A DNA stretch of 44,681 nucleotides, taken from contig JAFSEF010000087.1 in NCBI GenBank assembly GCA_017435865.1, forward strand, positions 1 through 44,681. Direction: 5' to 3'. The translations under genes and the position numbers were made by a program. The notes under the pieces were generated by a model that saw only the letters and a list, made by a program, of their open reading frames with translations, was not told the origin of the DNA and made no database searches. This DNA is from Clostridia bacterium. Its GTDB lineage: Bacteria > Bacillota > Clostridia > Oscillospirales > Acutalibacteraceae. Positions 24,890 through 33,196 of the stretch are shown here, in pieces (positions within the stretch are counted from its first letter, which is position 1; every line of letters begins with the position of its first letter).

Positions 24890-26710
24890 TTAAGCTGTTT
24901 CATTTAAATAATATACATAGAAAGTGCCGTATTCATCACCTTTATAAGCACTTTCCGATGAAAGTTGTGACAATACAAGCAAATTGCCGAACATGTTGAT
25001 TCTGTAAGAACAAGTCAGATTTTCACGTCCCGGAGTCGTAACATCCGGTTGGGTGGGCATGGAATAGGAGTCGATGTTGACCGTACAGGTACCTTCCGTA
25101 TCGATATCATAGGAAACACTTGCCGTTTCATACCATTCACTTGCGTACCATCCGCTTGCAAAAATACCTGTATCAGCATCAAAATCAACGCAACGGATGT
25201 TCATGAACGCGGTTTCGTCCACTTTGTATAAATGCCACCATGCCGCTTTACCGAGCTGTTCTGCGGTGGGAACGGTGAGTGTCTCCTCTACGGAAAACTC
25301 TGCATCGAATATGTGCATACCGAAAGCACCCGGACCGAGTTCGTATTTGTTATAAATATAAGCAATATCTCCGTCGGTGTCTATATAGTAATTGATCGTG
25401 TCCGAAGACAAAGCAGCCAGTACATCATGCAAAAAGGATGCATCGAACATCAGATTGTTTTTGTCAAGATAGTGCAGCAATGCCTGTTTGCAGCAATCTG
25501 TCAGGATTTCTTTGTCCACATGGCTGAAAAGTTGTGTCAGGGTGGGTTTTTCAAACGTGTCCAGCCTGTAGGTGTAACCGGTGGTATTTTCACTTGCAAC
25601 ACCGCCCATATAATAGGGACTGCTGATTGTGAAAGAAAGAATATTGTTTTGGTTGTATCGGACAAGCGTATCAAAGTGATAGTAATACTTATAATTCAGG
25701 TCTCTTACTCCCTCCTGTGCCGTTCGTGCATATTCGGGTAAGTTGGCGGTGTATTGCTCATACAATTCCAGCATTTCCTGATTGATGGCTTGTGCTGCAG
25801 GGCTGTTGCCTTTTATTTGCAAAAGATCAAAATAGAAGATTGCCTTTTCTTCGCTGTTGTCAATTCTCACAATGGAGTAAAGGTCTGTATCTTCAATAAG
25901 GGTTTCGTTTGCAGCAAGAACCGTGGTTTCTTGTGTCGGCTCGGTTACTTGGCTTGCAGGATGTTTTTCATACCAGTTCTGCAGGTCGTCTGTGTGGCAG
26001 CTTTTTTTGTGATATCCGTCTTTTTTGCTGCGGTATTGGCTTTCGTCAATCTCGCCGCCTGTGCCGTCGGCATCAAAGCGGTAGAAGGTTTCTTTGTCGC
26101 CGTTCTTTTCCCAACGCAGCTGTTCGATCAGCACGGGGTCGGTGTTGTTCTTTGCGAGTTCGTAATAAATGCAGTGGTTGGTGTTGGCGGTGTCCTCTTC
26201 GGTGAAGCAGAATCTGCCGTCGGAGAAAAATTCATAATGACCGCAGCGGAAGTCCCTGTCGCCGAACAGACGGTGCGGTTTGCCGTCTTTGCAACCCCAG
26301 GCATCGTACATACGGAACTTGTCGGGGTGGTGTTTGTGCCGTCTGCCGATGAACAGTTCCGGTTCGTTGTCGTCGCACAAGTCAACATAGACGTAAACGA
26401 TCACCAATTCGTATTCGCTGTTCTCTGCGGTGTCGGTCTGCATTTCTTCGACAAGTGACGGACTGATGTTGCCGCATTGTTGCACGTCACCGCCGTAATA
26501 ATCCGCTGCCTGTGCCTGTGCATAGACAGAAAGAATATCGTCATACAGGGTATAGCTTTCGTAGTTTTCTTCAAAATATCCGAACACGGAATCAGCAGGA
26601 TCGGTGGTCGGGTTTTCGGTGTCCGCGTTGTCCTTTTGGCAGGCTGCGAGTGAAAACAGAATGCACTGCACAAGAAGCAGGGACACAAAAACAGACAGTC
26701 TCTTTTTCAT
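24890..26710 (-). CDS. Large lipoprotein with a DUF3298-like C-terminal domain
   Basis: A 606-residue predicted lipoprotein with lipobox LAAC at about residues 21-24. The first about 240 residues are a Cys-, His- and Tyr-rich region I do not recognise (repeated D/E-G-x-F and HKHHPDKF elements). A Thr/Pro linker follows near 255. The rest resembles the DUF4163/DUF3298 pair found in PdaC and RsiV: YYMGGVASENTTGYTY, then LTQLFSH and YIDTDGDIAYIYNKYELGPGAFG. In RsiV the domain binds lysozyme; that function is not implied here. The ribosome-binding site before the ATG at 26710 is weak (GAAAGAGAG). It sits 13 bp after rsmI and 19 bp before the stnA-like gene. Confidence 0.82.
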   Translation of the reverse strand: MKKRLSVFVSLLLVQCILFSLAACQKDNADTENPTTDPADSVFGYFEENYESYTLYDDILSVYAQAQAADYYGGDVQQCGNISPSLVEEMQTDTAENSEYELVIVYVYVDLCDDNEPELFIGRRHKHHPDKFRMYDAWGCKDGKPHRLFGDRDFRCGHYEFFSDGRFCFTEEDTANTNHCIYYELAKNNTDPVLIEQLRWEKNGDKETFYRFDADGTGGEIDESQYRSKKDGYHKKSCHTDDLQNWYEKHPASQVTEPTQETTVLAANETLIEDTDLYSIVRIDNSEEKAIFYFDLLQIKGNSPAAQAINQEMLELYEQYTANLPEYARTAQEGVRDLNYKYYYHFDTLVRYNQNNILSFTISSPYYMGGVASENTTGYTYRLDTFEKPTLTQLFSHVDKEILTDCCKQALLHYLDKNNLMFDASFLHDVLAALSSDTINYYIDTDGDIAYIYNKYELGPGAFGMHIFDAEFSVEETLTVPTAEQLGKAAWWHLYKVDETAFMNIRCVDFDADTGIFASGWYASEWYETASVSYDIDTEGTCTVNIDSYSMPTQPDVTTPGRENLTCSYRINMFGNLLVLSQLSSESAYKGDEYGTFYVYYLNETA

Positions 26711-26723
26711 AACAATCTCTCTT

Positions 26724-27548
26724 TCAGTGAAGCAAAGCTTTGTAAATATCTCCTTTTTTCATGCCCGTGAGCTTGGCTGCCTGCTTGGCGGCTTCGCTTG
26801 CGGACATTCCCTTTTCAAGCAGGCTCTTTGCAAGGGCAATAGGGTCTTCGGACTCCTGTTCTTCGTTGTCTGCCTGCGGTTTTGCATCGATGATGAGCAC
26901 GTATTCCCCCTTGGGGCTGACAAGCGAATACTTTTCGGCAGCCTCTTTGAGGGTGGTGCGTTCCACGGTTTCGTGGATTTTGGTGATCTCCTTGACAAGG
27001 GCAATCCTGCGGTCGCCGAAGGTTTCGTACATATCCCTGAGGGTGGCAGGCAGCTTGTGCGGTGCTTCGTAAAAAACCATGGTGCGTGTTTCGTTGAGCA
27101 GACTTGTCAGGTGTTCGCGGCGGCTTTTTTTGGAGACGGACAAAAAGCCCTCAAAAGTGAACCGCGATGTGTGCAGACCCGACAAAGCCAGTGCCGTGAC
27201 CACCGCACTCGGTCCGGGTACGCTTGCAACGGGAATGCCGTTTTCGTGGCAGAGGTTGACAAGGTCCTCACCGGGGTCGGAGATGGCAGGCATGCCTGCA
27301 TCGGTCACAAGTGCACAGCTTTCGCCTGCAAGCAGACGTTGCGAAATCTGCTCACCTGCCTGTTTGCGGTTGTGCTCATGGTAGGGAACCAGTTCGTTCT
27401 TAAAATCAAACCGGGTCAGCAGCTTGCGTGTTACGCGGGTGTCTTCGGCTGCAATGAAATCACAGGTGCTCAGTATTTCGAGTGCTCTCGGGGACAGGTC
27501 GGACAGATTCCCGATGGGAGTGCCGACAATATAAAGTGTTCCTGCCAT
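26724..27548 (-). CDS. rsmI: 16S rRNA (cytidine-1402-2'-O)-methyltransferase
   Basis: RsmI transfers a methyl group from S-adenosylmethionine to the ribose of C1402 in 16S rRNA, helping shape the P site. The 274-residue protein has the family's YIVGTPIGNLSDLSPRA N-terminus, AAEDTRVTRKLL, VTDAGMPAISDPGEDLV and VPGPSAVVTALALSG, all typical of this tetrapyrrole-methylase-fold enzyme. The start ATG shares one base with the stop of the upstream alpha-galactosidase gene (TAATG), implying translational coupling. Its place in a sugar-hydrolase operon is unusual but not unique. Confidence 0.96.
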   Translation of the reverse strand: MAGTLYIVGTPIGNLSDLSPRALEILSTCDFIAAEDTRVTRKLLTRFDFKNELVPYHEHNRKQAGEQISQRLLAGESCALVTDAGMPAISDPGEDLVNLCHENGIPVASVPGPSAVVTALALSGLHTSRFTFEGFLSVSKKSRREHLTSLLNETRTMVFYEAPHKLPATLRDMYETFGDRRIALVKEITKIHETVERTTLKEAAEKYSLVSPKGEYVLIIDAKPQADNEEQESEDPIALAKSLLEKGMSASEAAKQAAKLTGMKKGDIYKALLH

Positions 27549-29551
27549 TATTCTTCCTCACTTTGGCGTTCATGACGGTAAAACCACAGTTCCGCACTGC
27601 GTCTTTCAAGGTAGAACTGCAGTCCTTTTTCGAGCTGTGAGCTTGTCAGCATCACGGTTTCGCCCGTGACGGCATTGACAAGACGGTATTTTCTGCCCGG
27701 ACGGACTTTGGGGCGGATGTTGAACCGCGGCTGTGCGGCCTGTGTGTTGCGGATGATCTGAATGTAGCCCTCGTGTTTTTCGGGGCAGTCAAACTGCACG
27801 GCATACCAGTCTTTGGGGTCGTTGTTGCATTCACTCAACGGATAATAGTCACCGCTGAGCTGCATGGTCGCGGCTTTTCTCCAGATGGGGACCATTTTGC
27901 GTGTCAGTTCAAACAGGGGTTCGGGATCGTTGTATTCGAGCATGGTGGTCATGGCGGGTACCATGGCAGAGTGGTAGGCAAATTCGTCCATCGGTTTGTT
28001 GCTTTCGGGTTCGTAACCGCCCTCTGCATTGTCCCCGTTCATGACGTGTGAACGGAAGTAGGGAATCCATTCAAACATCAGCCTGTATTGTTTTTGTTTG
28101 AGGACGTGGTTACGCAGACCCACATCCGTATATTGCAGCGGTACACTGCGGCGCATGATGTCAAGGTCATTGCGTGTGCCGCCCGATGCACATGAGTCAA
28201 TCAGCAGACCCGGATTGCGTTCAAGCAGCGAATCCCAGAGCTGCAGAAGTCCTTGTGTGTGCAGGTTTTCGAGCATACCCGTTCTGCCTTCTTCTTCGTG
28301 CTGCAGCCAGTACTGCAGGGGGACGGTATAGGTAAAATTAAAATCCTGTCGGAAGATGGTCACACCGTATGCCTTGATGCGTTTGTCGAGCAGGTCTGTC
28401 ATGTAAGCAAGACAATCGGGGTCAGCGTAATTGACAAGGTAGTTGTTGTCTTCGTTGCCCTCGGCATCGGTCAGGTTCAGCAGCCATTCGGGATGCTCTT
28501 TGTAAAGCAGTGTATCTTTTTTACAGCGTTCGGGTTCAAACCACAAAAGCAGATCCATGCCTTTTTCTTTGCACAGCTTGCCGATGGGACCCAGTCCTGC
28601 AGGCATACGCTGTTTGTCGGCTTTCCATGTGCCGGTGGTTGTCCATTCGCCGTCACAGGGATACCAGCCTGCATCGATCCACCATGCATCGGGTTTTGCT
28701 TCGCGGCGGTCATATTCGTTGATCGCACGCAGCTGATTGTCTTCGGTGATGCCTGTGAATTCGTCCATGTCGTTGATGCGGTACGTGTGTGCAAACAGAC
28801 GCGGACGCATACCCTCACCGTTTTTCTCACGCGGGAGAATATGCCTGAGATACCACCGCCGCCACAGGTTTCTGCCGCGGCTGTCGTCCCCCGTGAAGCA
28901 AAGAACGGTCAGACGGGGTGTGCGGATGCTTTCGCCGGGTTTGAGGTAGGCATTGAAGGACTGCTGCGACACACGCAGGGAAACACCCGTTTCGTTCGGG
29001 GTGAAAACAGCTTCCCACTGTGCAGGCCAGCCGATGGCAAGGTCAAGGCCGTAGCTGTCAAAATCAAGCCGCATATAGGGGAATGCACCGAAACAGGATC
29101 TTCCGTTTTCGGGTGCAAGCGTGATCTGTTCGTTGACGGGGTCGGTGACAACGGAATAACCGCTTTTTCTGCAGTTGTCGCCGTTGGAATGTTCAAGGGT
29201 CGGATGCTGTCCGTCAAACTGCACGGCAATGGTCGGTTTTTTGATGTGCAGGCTGTTTTTTCTGCTGCGGTTGGTGAAGAAAAAACACCATTCATACACA
29301 GGAAAATCCCGGTACTTTGTCAGTTGTGCACGGATTTCAAGACCGTTTTTGTCGATGCCCGACCAGGTTGTGCGGACAATTTCGGATGAGATGCGTTCTT
29401 TGTGACAGACACACTTGAACGCATCGGTCATGCCGCGTACGGTCTGTCCGCCGTAAGAAAAACGCAGCGGCAGGTCACGTGCGGACAGCTGCGGACAAAG
29501 CCGTGCAAGCAGTTGCATATCGTCTGCGGTGGGAAGATTGGTGTGGATCAA
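27548..29551 (-). CDS. GH36 family alpha-galactosidase
   Basis: A 667-residue glycoside hydrolase of family GH36, which removes alpha-galactosyl residues from raffinose-type sugars or galactomannan. There is an N-terminal beta-sandwich (about 1-270). The catalytic barrel follows with WWIDAGWYPCDGEW, LLLWFEPERC and FRQDFNF (Asp nucleophile), then LLIDSCASGGTRNDLD, whose late Asp is the acid/base. A C-terminal beta domain closes it. There is no signal peptide, so it acts in the cytoplasm on imported sugar. The start is a TTG at 29551, nine bases after CCGGAGG; the first in-frame ATG (29518) has no ribosome-binding site. No sugar transporter lies nearby. Family members also include related alpha-glycosidases, so the exact substrate is not certain. 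Confidence 0.92.
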   Translation of the reverse strand: MIHTNLPTADDMQLLARLCPQLSARDLPLRFSYGGQTVRGMTDAFKCVCHKERISSEIVRTTWSGIDKNGLEIRAQLTKYRDFPVYEWCFFFTNRSRKNSLHIKKPTIAVQFDGQHPTLEHSNGDNCRKSGYSVVTDPVNEQITLAPENGRSCFGAFPYMRLDFDSYGLDLAIGWPAQWEAVFTPNETGVSLRVSQQSFNAYLKPGESIRTPRLTVLCFTGDDSRGRNLWRRWYLRHILPREKNGEGMRPRLFAHTYRINDMDEFTGITEDNQLRAINEYDRREAKPDAWWIDAGWYPCDGEWTTTGTWKADKQRMPAGLGPIGKLCKEKGMDLLLWFEPERCKKDTLLYKEHPEWLLNLTDAEGNEDNNYLVNYADPDCLAYMTDLLDKRIKAYGVTIFRQDFNFTYTVPLQYWLQHEEEGRTGMLENLHTQGLLQLWDSLLERNPGLLIDSCASGGTRNDLDIMRRSVPLQYTDVGLRNHVLKQKQYRLMFEWIPYFRSHVMNGDNAEGGYEPESNKPMDEFAYHSAMVPAMTTMLEYNDPEPLFELTRKMVPIWRKAATMQLSGDYYPLSECNNDPKDWYAVQFDCPEKHEGYIQIIRNTQAAQPRFNIRPKVRPGRKYRLVNAVTGETVMLTSSQLEKGLQFYLERRSAELWFYRHERQSEEE

Positions 29552-29583
29552 AAGAATGCACCTCCGGAATGAATTTTTTTATT

Positions 29584-30261
29584 TTATATTTCCGATTCGG
29601 GAAGAATGTTTTCAAATTCACCGTTTCGCAGCACACGCACGAGTGTTTCAACCGAATCGAGTCTGCAATCGGTGAGAATGCCGCCCATACGCGGCTTTTT
29701 GGTGTGGTGAAAATCACCGCCGCCCGTTTGCAGGCGGATGCCGTTTTCGTTTGCCCACTGACGGGCTTTTTCGCGTTCTTCGGGACTGTCCTTGCCGTTG
29801 AGGACTTCCACGCCGTCAAGCAGTGTCGGGTCACAGCAGGTCATCCATTCACGGAAGGGATGTGCCTGAATCATCACAATGCCCTGTTCGCGGCACAGTG
29901 CGGACAGTTTTTTCGGATAGGCTCTCAACAGGTTGCCGTTGGATTGCAGAAACCGCTGTACATCTCCGAACAGAAGATAGTCGTTGATGGTGGCATAAAA
30001 GCGGATTTCGCAGCCGGGCAGCACGGTAAAGTCGGTTCCCTCGGCGGCTTCTTTGGCGGCACGGTAACCGCGGAAGTAAAAGTCGGTGTGCTTTTGCGGA
30101 CAAAACAGCTTTGTCAGCGGAAAGGTCATGGGTGAAAAATGGTCGGTCACTACCAGACCGTCGTAGCCGTGTTCGCGGTACATTCTGACAACGTCTGCTG
30201 CAGGTGCGGTGGCACAGACACTGGTCTCGGCTGTATGGCAATGCAATTCGTATTTATACAT
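29584..30261 (-). CDS. PHP-domain phosphoesterase
   Basis: A 225-residue metal-dependent hydrolase of the polymerase and histidinol phosphatase (PHP) family. Metal-binding motifs are ELHCHTAETS at the N-terminus, VVTDHFS near 38-44, GCEIRF near 83, MIQAHPFREW near 130 and GGGDFHH near 180. The members of this family hydrolyse various phosphoesters; the substrate is unknown. The gene overlaps the HD gene by 8 bp and has a weak ribosome-binding site (AAAGAGAG), so it is probably coupled to it. Confidence 0.88.
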   Translation of the reverse strand: MYKYELHCHTAETSVCATAPAADVVRMYREHGYDGLVVTDHFSPMTFPLTKLFCPQKHTDFYFRGYRAAKEAAEGTDFTVLPGCEIRFYATINDYLLFGDVQRFLQSNGNLLRAYPKKLSALCREQGIVMIQAHPFREWMTCCDPTLLDGVEVLNGKDSPEEREKARQWANENGIRLQTGGGDFHHTKKPRMGGILTDCRLDSVETLVRVLRNGEFENILPESEI

Positions 30262-30817
30262 CGGACTCTCTTTCTTTCATCAGTTCTTTTGCAATTTTTT
30301 GCACGGTCGGGGTTTTAAGCTGCTGCAATCCCTGCAACCATGCGGCCGTATCTTCGTCCGTAAACAGGGACGGATCGTTTTTTTGCAGGCAGCAGAATGT
30401 GTAAATGGCCTGCAGGTTGTCTATGTCTTTGGCAACGAGTGCGTTGTAGGTGCTTTGTGTGTCCCACTGCTGCCACAAGGTGCGTTGCTGCGGTGTGCAC
30501 TCGCCCGACAGCAGGCTGCGTTCGGCAGCTTCGCGTTCAAGTCGGTCATAATAGTCCGGGTTCTGTTTTTTTACGGGTCGCGGAATGTCCCCCGTGATCG
30601 CTTCGGGCAGGTCATGCAGCAAAAGCATGGCAAGAATGTCCTGTTTGTCGTAATCGGGATGCTTGTCTTGTTCGGGCAGCAAAAAGGTGCCAAGCAACCA
30701 GCAGCCGTAAATGTGTTCGGCAACGCTTTCGGGATTCTGCACACCGCGTTGCACCCAGCCTGTGCGGCTGACTTGTGAGAGCGATGCGAAGAGTCTGTAT
30801 TTTTCGGCTCCGGTCAT
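30254..30817 (-). CDS. HD-domain hydrolase (YfbR/HDDC2-like)
   Basis: A 187-residue HD-domain phosphohydrolase. ESVAEHIYGCWLL near residue 30 and MLLLHDLPEAITGDIP near 64-79 supply the His/Asp metal ligands in the pattern of 5'-deoxynucleotidases YfbR and HDDC2. A probable role is nucleotide house-cleaning, but the substrate is not fixed by the sequence. GAGGA precedes the ATG at 30817. It is the first gene of the leftward run that continues through PHP, GH36, rsmI, the lipoprotein and the Stn-like genes, with gaps of at most 32 bp. Confidence 0.87.
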   Translation of the reverse strand: MTGAEKYRLFASLSQVSRTGWVQRGVQNPESVAEHIYGCWLLGTFLLPEQDKHPDYDKQDILAMLLLHDLPEAITGDIPRPVKKQNPDYYDRLEREAAERSLLSGECTPQQRTLWQQWDTQSTYNALVAKDIDNLQAIYTFCCLQKNDPSLFTDEDTAAWLQGLQQLKTPTVQKIAKELMKERESDV

Positions 30818-30874
30818 AAAACTGTCCTCTGCTTTTTATATATAATTATTATTAACATCTGCGGGTATTATAAT

Positions 30875-30903
30875 ATTATACACTTTTAATTATAAAAAAG
30901 CAA
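30875..30903 (-). promoter_or_regulatory. Promoter of the HD-PHP-GH36-rsmI-stn run
   Basis: On the minus strand, TTGCTT (30903-30898) and TATAAT (30880-30875) are 17 bp apart, about 58 bp upstream of the start at 30817. No other promoter or terminator is evident before 20656, which suggests one long transcript. Confidence 0.7.
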
Positions 30904-30907
30904 CACC

Positions 30908-30959
30908 GCAACGAAAGCAGATTTGGCGGCGAGAGCAACGAAAGCAGATTTGGCGGCGA
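30908..30959 (+). repeat. 27-bp direct tandem repeat
   Basis: GCAACGAAAGCAGATTTGGC and the following GGCGA occur at 30908-30932 and again at 30935-30959. Confidence 0.85.
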
Positions 30960-31007
30960 AGTGACAGAGAGTCGGAATGACATCTAAGTAAATTATCCTC
31001 TCAAACA

Positions 31008-31276
31008 CTTGTCGCCCCTGATTGGCGGTTACGCACTTCACCGACCTCTACCATCCCTTGTCGCCCCTGAAAGGGGAGATGTCACGAAGTGACAGAGGGG
31101 TTCACCCAAGTCTGCACAAAGTTGGTCTCTTCGCCCTTGTCGCCCCTGAAAGGGGAGATGTCACGAAGTGACAGAGGGGTTAACAGAGTCTGCACAAAGT
31201 CGTTCAACAAAGTCTGCTCTTGCCGTGTCAACCCCTCTGCCCTTTGGGCATCTCCCCTTTCAGGGGCGACAAGGGG
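31008..31276. repeat. Cluster of REP-like repeats with hairpins
   Basis: Two near-identical 48-bp copies lie at 31055-31102 and 31134-31181. Each has a CCCCTGAAAGGGG hairpin followed by TGTCAC-GAA-GTGACA and ends in AGAGGGGTT. A fragment lies at 31008-31021 and a partial inverted copy at 31230-31276. The copies are separated by AGTCTGCACAAAGT repeats. No coding sequence is visible. The family resembles REP or MITE-type intergenic repeats, and a decayed relative lies at 242-302. Confidence 0.8.
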
Positions 31277-31365
31277 TTAAGCGGATCGTTTTAAGTAAAA
31301 TCAAGCAGTTGCGACAAGAGGGTTAAGCGGATCGTTTTAAGTAAAATCAGGCAGTGGAGACAAGG
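31274..31365 (+). repeat. 46-bp tandem repeat
   Basis: Two head-to-tail 46-bp units (31274-31319 and 31320-31365) share GGGTTAAGCGGATCGTTTTA and the following AGTAAAATCA, and each ends in a GACAAG motif linked to the REP-like family. They lie just upstream of the phage cassette. Confidence 0.85.
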
Positions 31366-31433
31366 TTTTTTTTGCAAAAAATTAAAATTTTAAAATCCCG
31401 CAAAGCCCGATATCAAAGGCTTTTCGGCACTTG

Positions 31434-31463
31434 CTGCTCCGTAAACCGGGGCAGAATTTTTTT
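31434..31463 (+). terminator. Intrinsic terminator in the leader of the phage operon
   Basis: CTGCTCCG (31434-31441) and CGGGGCAG (31447-31454) form an 8-bp stem (one G-T) around TAAAC, followed by AA and seven T residues. It stops plus-strand transcription about 60 bp before the first phage gene. No plus-strand gene lies upstream for it to serve. Confidence 0.8.
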
Positions 31464-31524
31464 GCGTTTTGCGGTATTCTTCAGATGCTGTCGGACGGGC
31501 AAAAAAACACAAGGAGATTTATGT

Positions 31525-31785
31525 TTGAAAAAGAAACCGAAAAATTGTGCCGATGCATTGCTTGACAGCCTTCTTGAAACCGCCGCGGCTCTTGTCCGGA
31601 CATTGCACGAGGCGGCGACAGCCAAGGACAGCGATGCCGCACAGGTCCGCAGCATCAAAGAACTGACAGGGGCAGCAAAGGAGCTGACGGCTCTTGTCAG
31701 GAGCATCGGAGAGCGGACTTCCGTACAGAGTGCATCCGACGAAATCACGGTACGCTTTGTCAATTCCGATGACTACACAAACTGA
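31525..31785 (+). CDS. Putative terminase small subunit
   Basis: An 86-residue, mostly helical protein with a Lys-rich start, then an Ala/Leu-rich pair of helices (about 10-65) and a short acidic tail. I see no clear helix-turn-helix. The call as small terminase rests on position: it ends 11 bp before the large terminase gene. The start is a TTG at 31525, eight bases after AAGGAG. An ATG at 31521 is in another frame and leads to a 14-codon frame only, so it is not the start. Confidence 0.55.
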   Translation: MKKKPKNCADALLDSLLETAAALVRTLHEAATAKDSDAAQVRSIKELTGAAKELTALVRSIGERTSVQSASDEITVRFVNSDDYTN

Positions 31786-31796
31786 AAGGAGAAAGC

Positions 31797-33176
31797 ATGG
31801 AAAAAATACTCTGTTTCCCCGAACCGAATGAAAAACAGAAATTATTTTTGCGTGATACGCACAAGTATGTTGCCTTCGGCGGTGCCAGAGGCGGCGGCAA
31901 AAGCTGGGCGGTGCGTGTGAAGTCGATTCTTTTGTGCCTGAAATATCCGGGCATCAAAATCATGATCGTGCGACACACCTATCCCGAACTCAGGGCAAAT
32001 CACATTGTCCCCATGCGTGAAATGCTCTCTTCCTTTGCCGTCTACAAGGAAACGGCAAAAGAGTTTCATTTTCCCAACGGCAGCGTCATTCTGTTCCGTC
32101 ACTGTCAGACGGACAAGGATGTTGACAAGTACCAGGGAACAGAGGTGGACGTGCTGTTTCTGGATGAAGCAACGCAGCTCAGCGAAGAACAGTACAACCG
32201 ATTCAAAGCCTGTGTACGCGGTGTCAACAAGTTCCCGAAACGCATTTACCTGACCTGCAATCCCGGTGGGGAAGGTCACGGCTGGGTCAAGCGGCTGTTC
32301 ATTGACCGCAACTACAACATGGGTGAAAACGCACAGGAATATTCTTTCATCCAGTCCCTTGTCACCGACAACAAAGCCTTGCTTGCAAGCGACCCCGACT
32401 ATGTAAAACAGCTCGAAGCATTGCCGCCCAAACTCCGCAAAGCATGGCTGGAAGGTGACTGGAACATTTTTGAAGGACAGTTTTTTGAGGAGTTTGCCGA
32501 CCGTCCCGAACACTATGCCGACCGCCGCTGGACACACGTCATTGAACCCTTTGAAGTACCGTCCGACTGGAACATTGTGCGTTCGTTCGACTTCGGTTAT
32601 TCCAAACCTTTTTCCTGTGACTGGTGGGCGATCGATTATGACGGCAGAGCGTATCTGATTCTGCAGCTTTACGGCTGCACGGCAAATCCCGACGAGGGTG
32701 TGCGTTGGTACCCGGACCGCATTTTCAAGGAGATCAGACGCATTGAGTGTGAGCATCGGTGGCTGAAAAACCGCCGCATCACAGGGGTTGCGGACCCGTC
32801 CATCTGGGATGACTCACGCGGAAATGCCGTCATTGACAGTGCCGACCGCCACTTTGTGTATTTTTCAAAAGGGGACAACCGCCGTCTGTCGGGCTGGATG
32901 CAATGTCACTACAGGCTCGCTTTTGACGAAAACGGCTTTCCGATGGTCTATTTCTTCAATACCTGCCGCCATGCCATCCGTACCCTGCCGCTGCTGCAGT
33001 TTTCCGAAACCGACCCCGAAGATCTCAACACGCACATGGAGGATCACTTTGCGGATTCTTTCCGCTATTTCTGTATGTCGCGGCCCGTTACACCCGTGCG
33101 TGTGCAGAACACGTATGAACTGGGTGATGATCCGCTTGACCAACGTGTGCGGTATGCCCCTTACACCTACCGCTGA
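31797..33176 (+). CDS. terL: Phage terminase large subunit
   Basis: The 459-residue packaging motor: an ATPase that pumps DNA into the prohead and a nuclease that cuts it. The ATPase domain has Walker A GGARGGGKS (about 28-36) and Walker B VLFLDEAT (about 118-125), with a coupling motif around LTCNPGGEGHG. The nuclease domain has the acidic residues of SFDFGYSKPF (about 263), GVADPSIWD (about 328) and DHFADSFRY near 420. AAAGGAG precedes the ATG. It is full length and shows no decay. Confidence 0.96.
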   Translation: MEKILCFPEPNEKQKLFLRDTHKYVAFGGARGGGKSWAVRVKSILLCLKYPGIKIMIVRHTYPELRANHIVPMREMLSSFAVYKETAKEFHFPNGSVILFRHCQTDKDVDKYQGTEVDVLFLDEATQLSEEQYNRFKACVRGVNKFPKRIYLTCNPGGEGHGWVKRLFIDRNYNMGENAQEYSFIQSLVTDNKALLASDPDYVKQLEALPPKLRKAWLEGDWNIFEGQFFEEFADRPEHYADRRWTHVIEPFEVPSDWNIVRSFDFGYSKPFSCDWWAIDYDGRAYLILQLYGCTANPDEGVRWYPDRIFKEIRRIECEHRWLKNRRITGVADPSIWDDSRGNAVIDSADRHFVYFSKGDNRRLSGWMQCHYRLAFDENGFPMVYFFNTCRHAIRTLPLLQFSETDPEDLNTHMEDHFADSFRYFCMSRPVTPVRVQNTYELGDDPLDQRVRYAPYTYR

Positions 33177-33196
33177 AAACCGAAAGGAGAGAATCA

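Noticed and set aside
31521-31565. ATG at 31521 as start of the first phage gene
   Set aside because: It is only four bases from AAGGAG and its frame ends after 14 codons. The TTG at 31525 has ideal spacing and an 86-residue frame.
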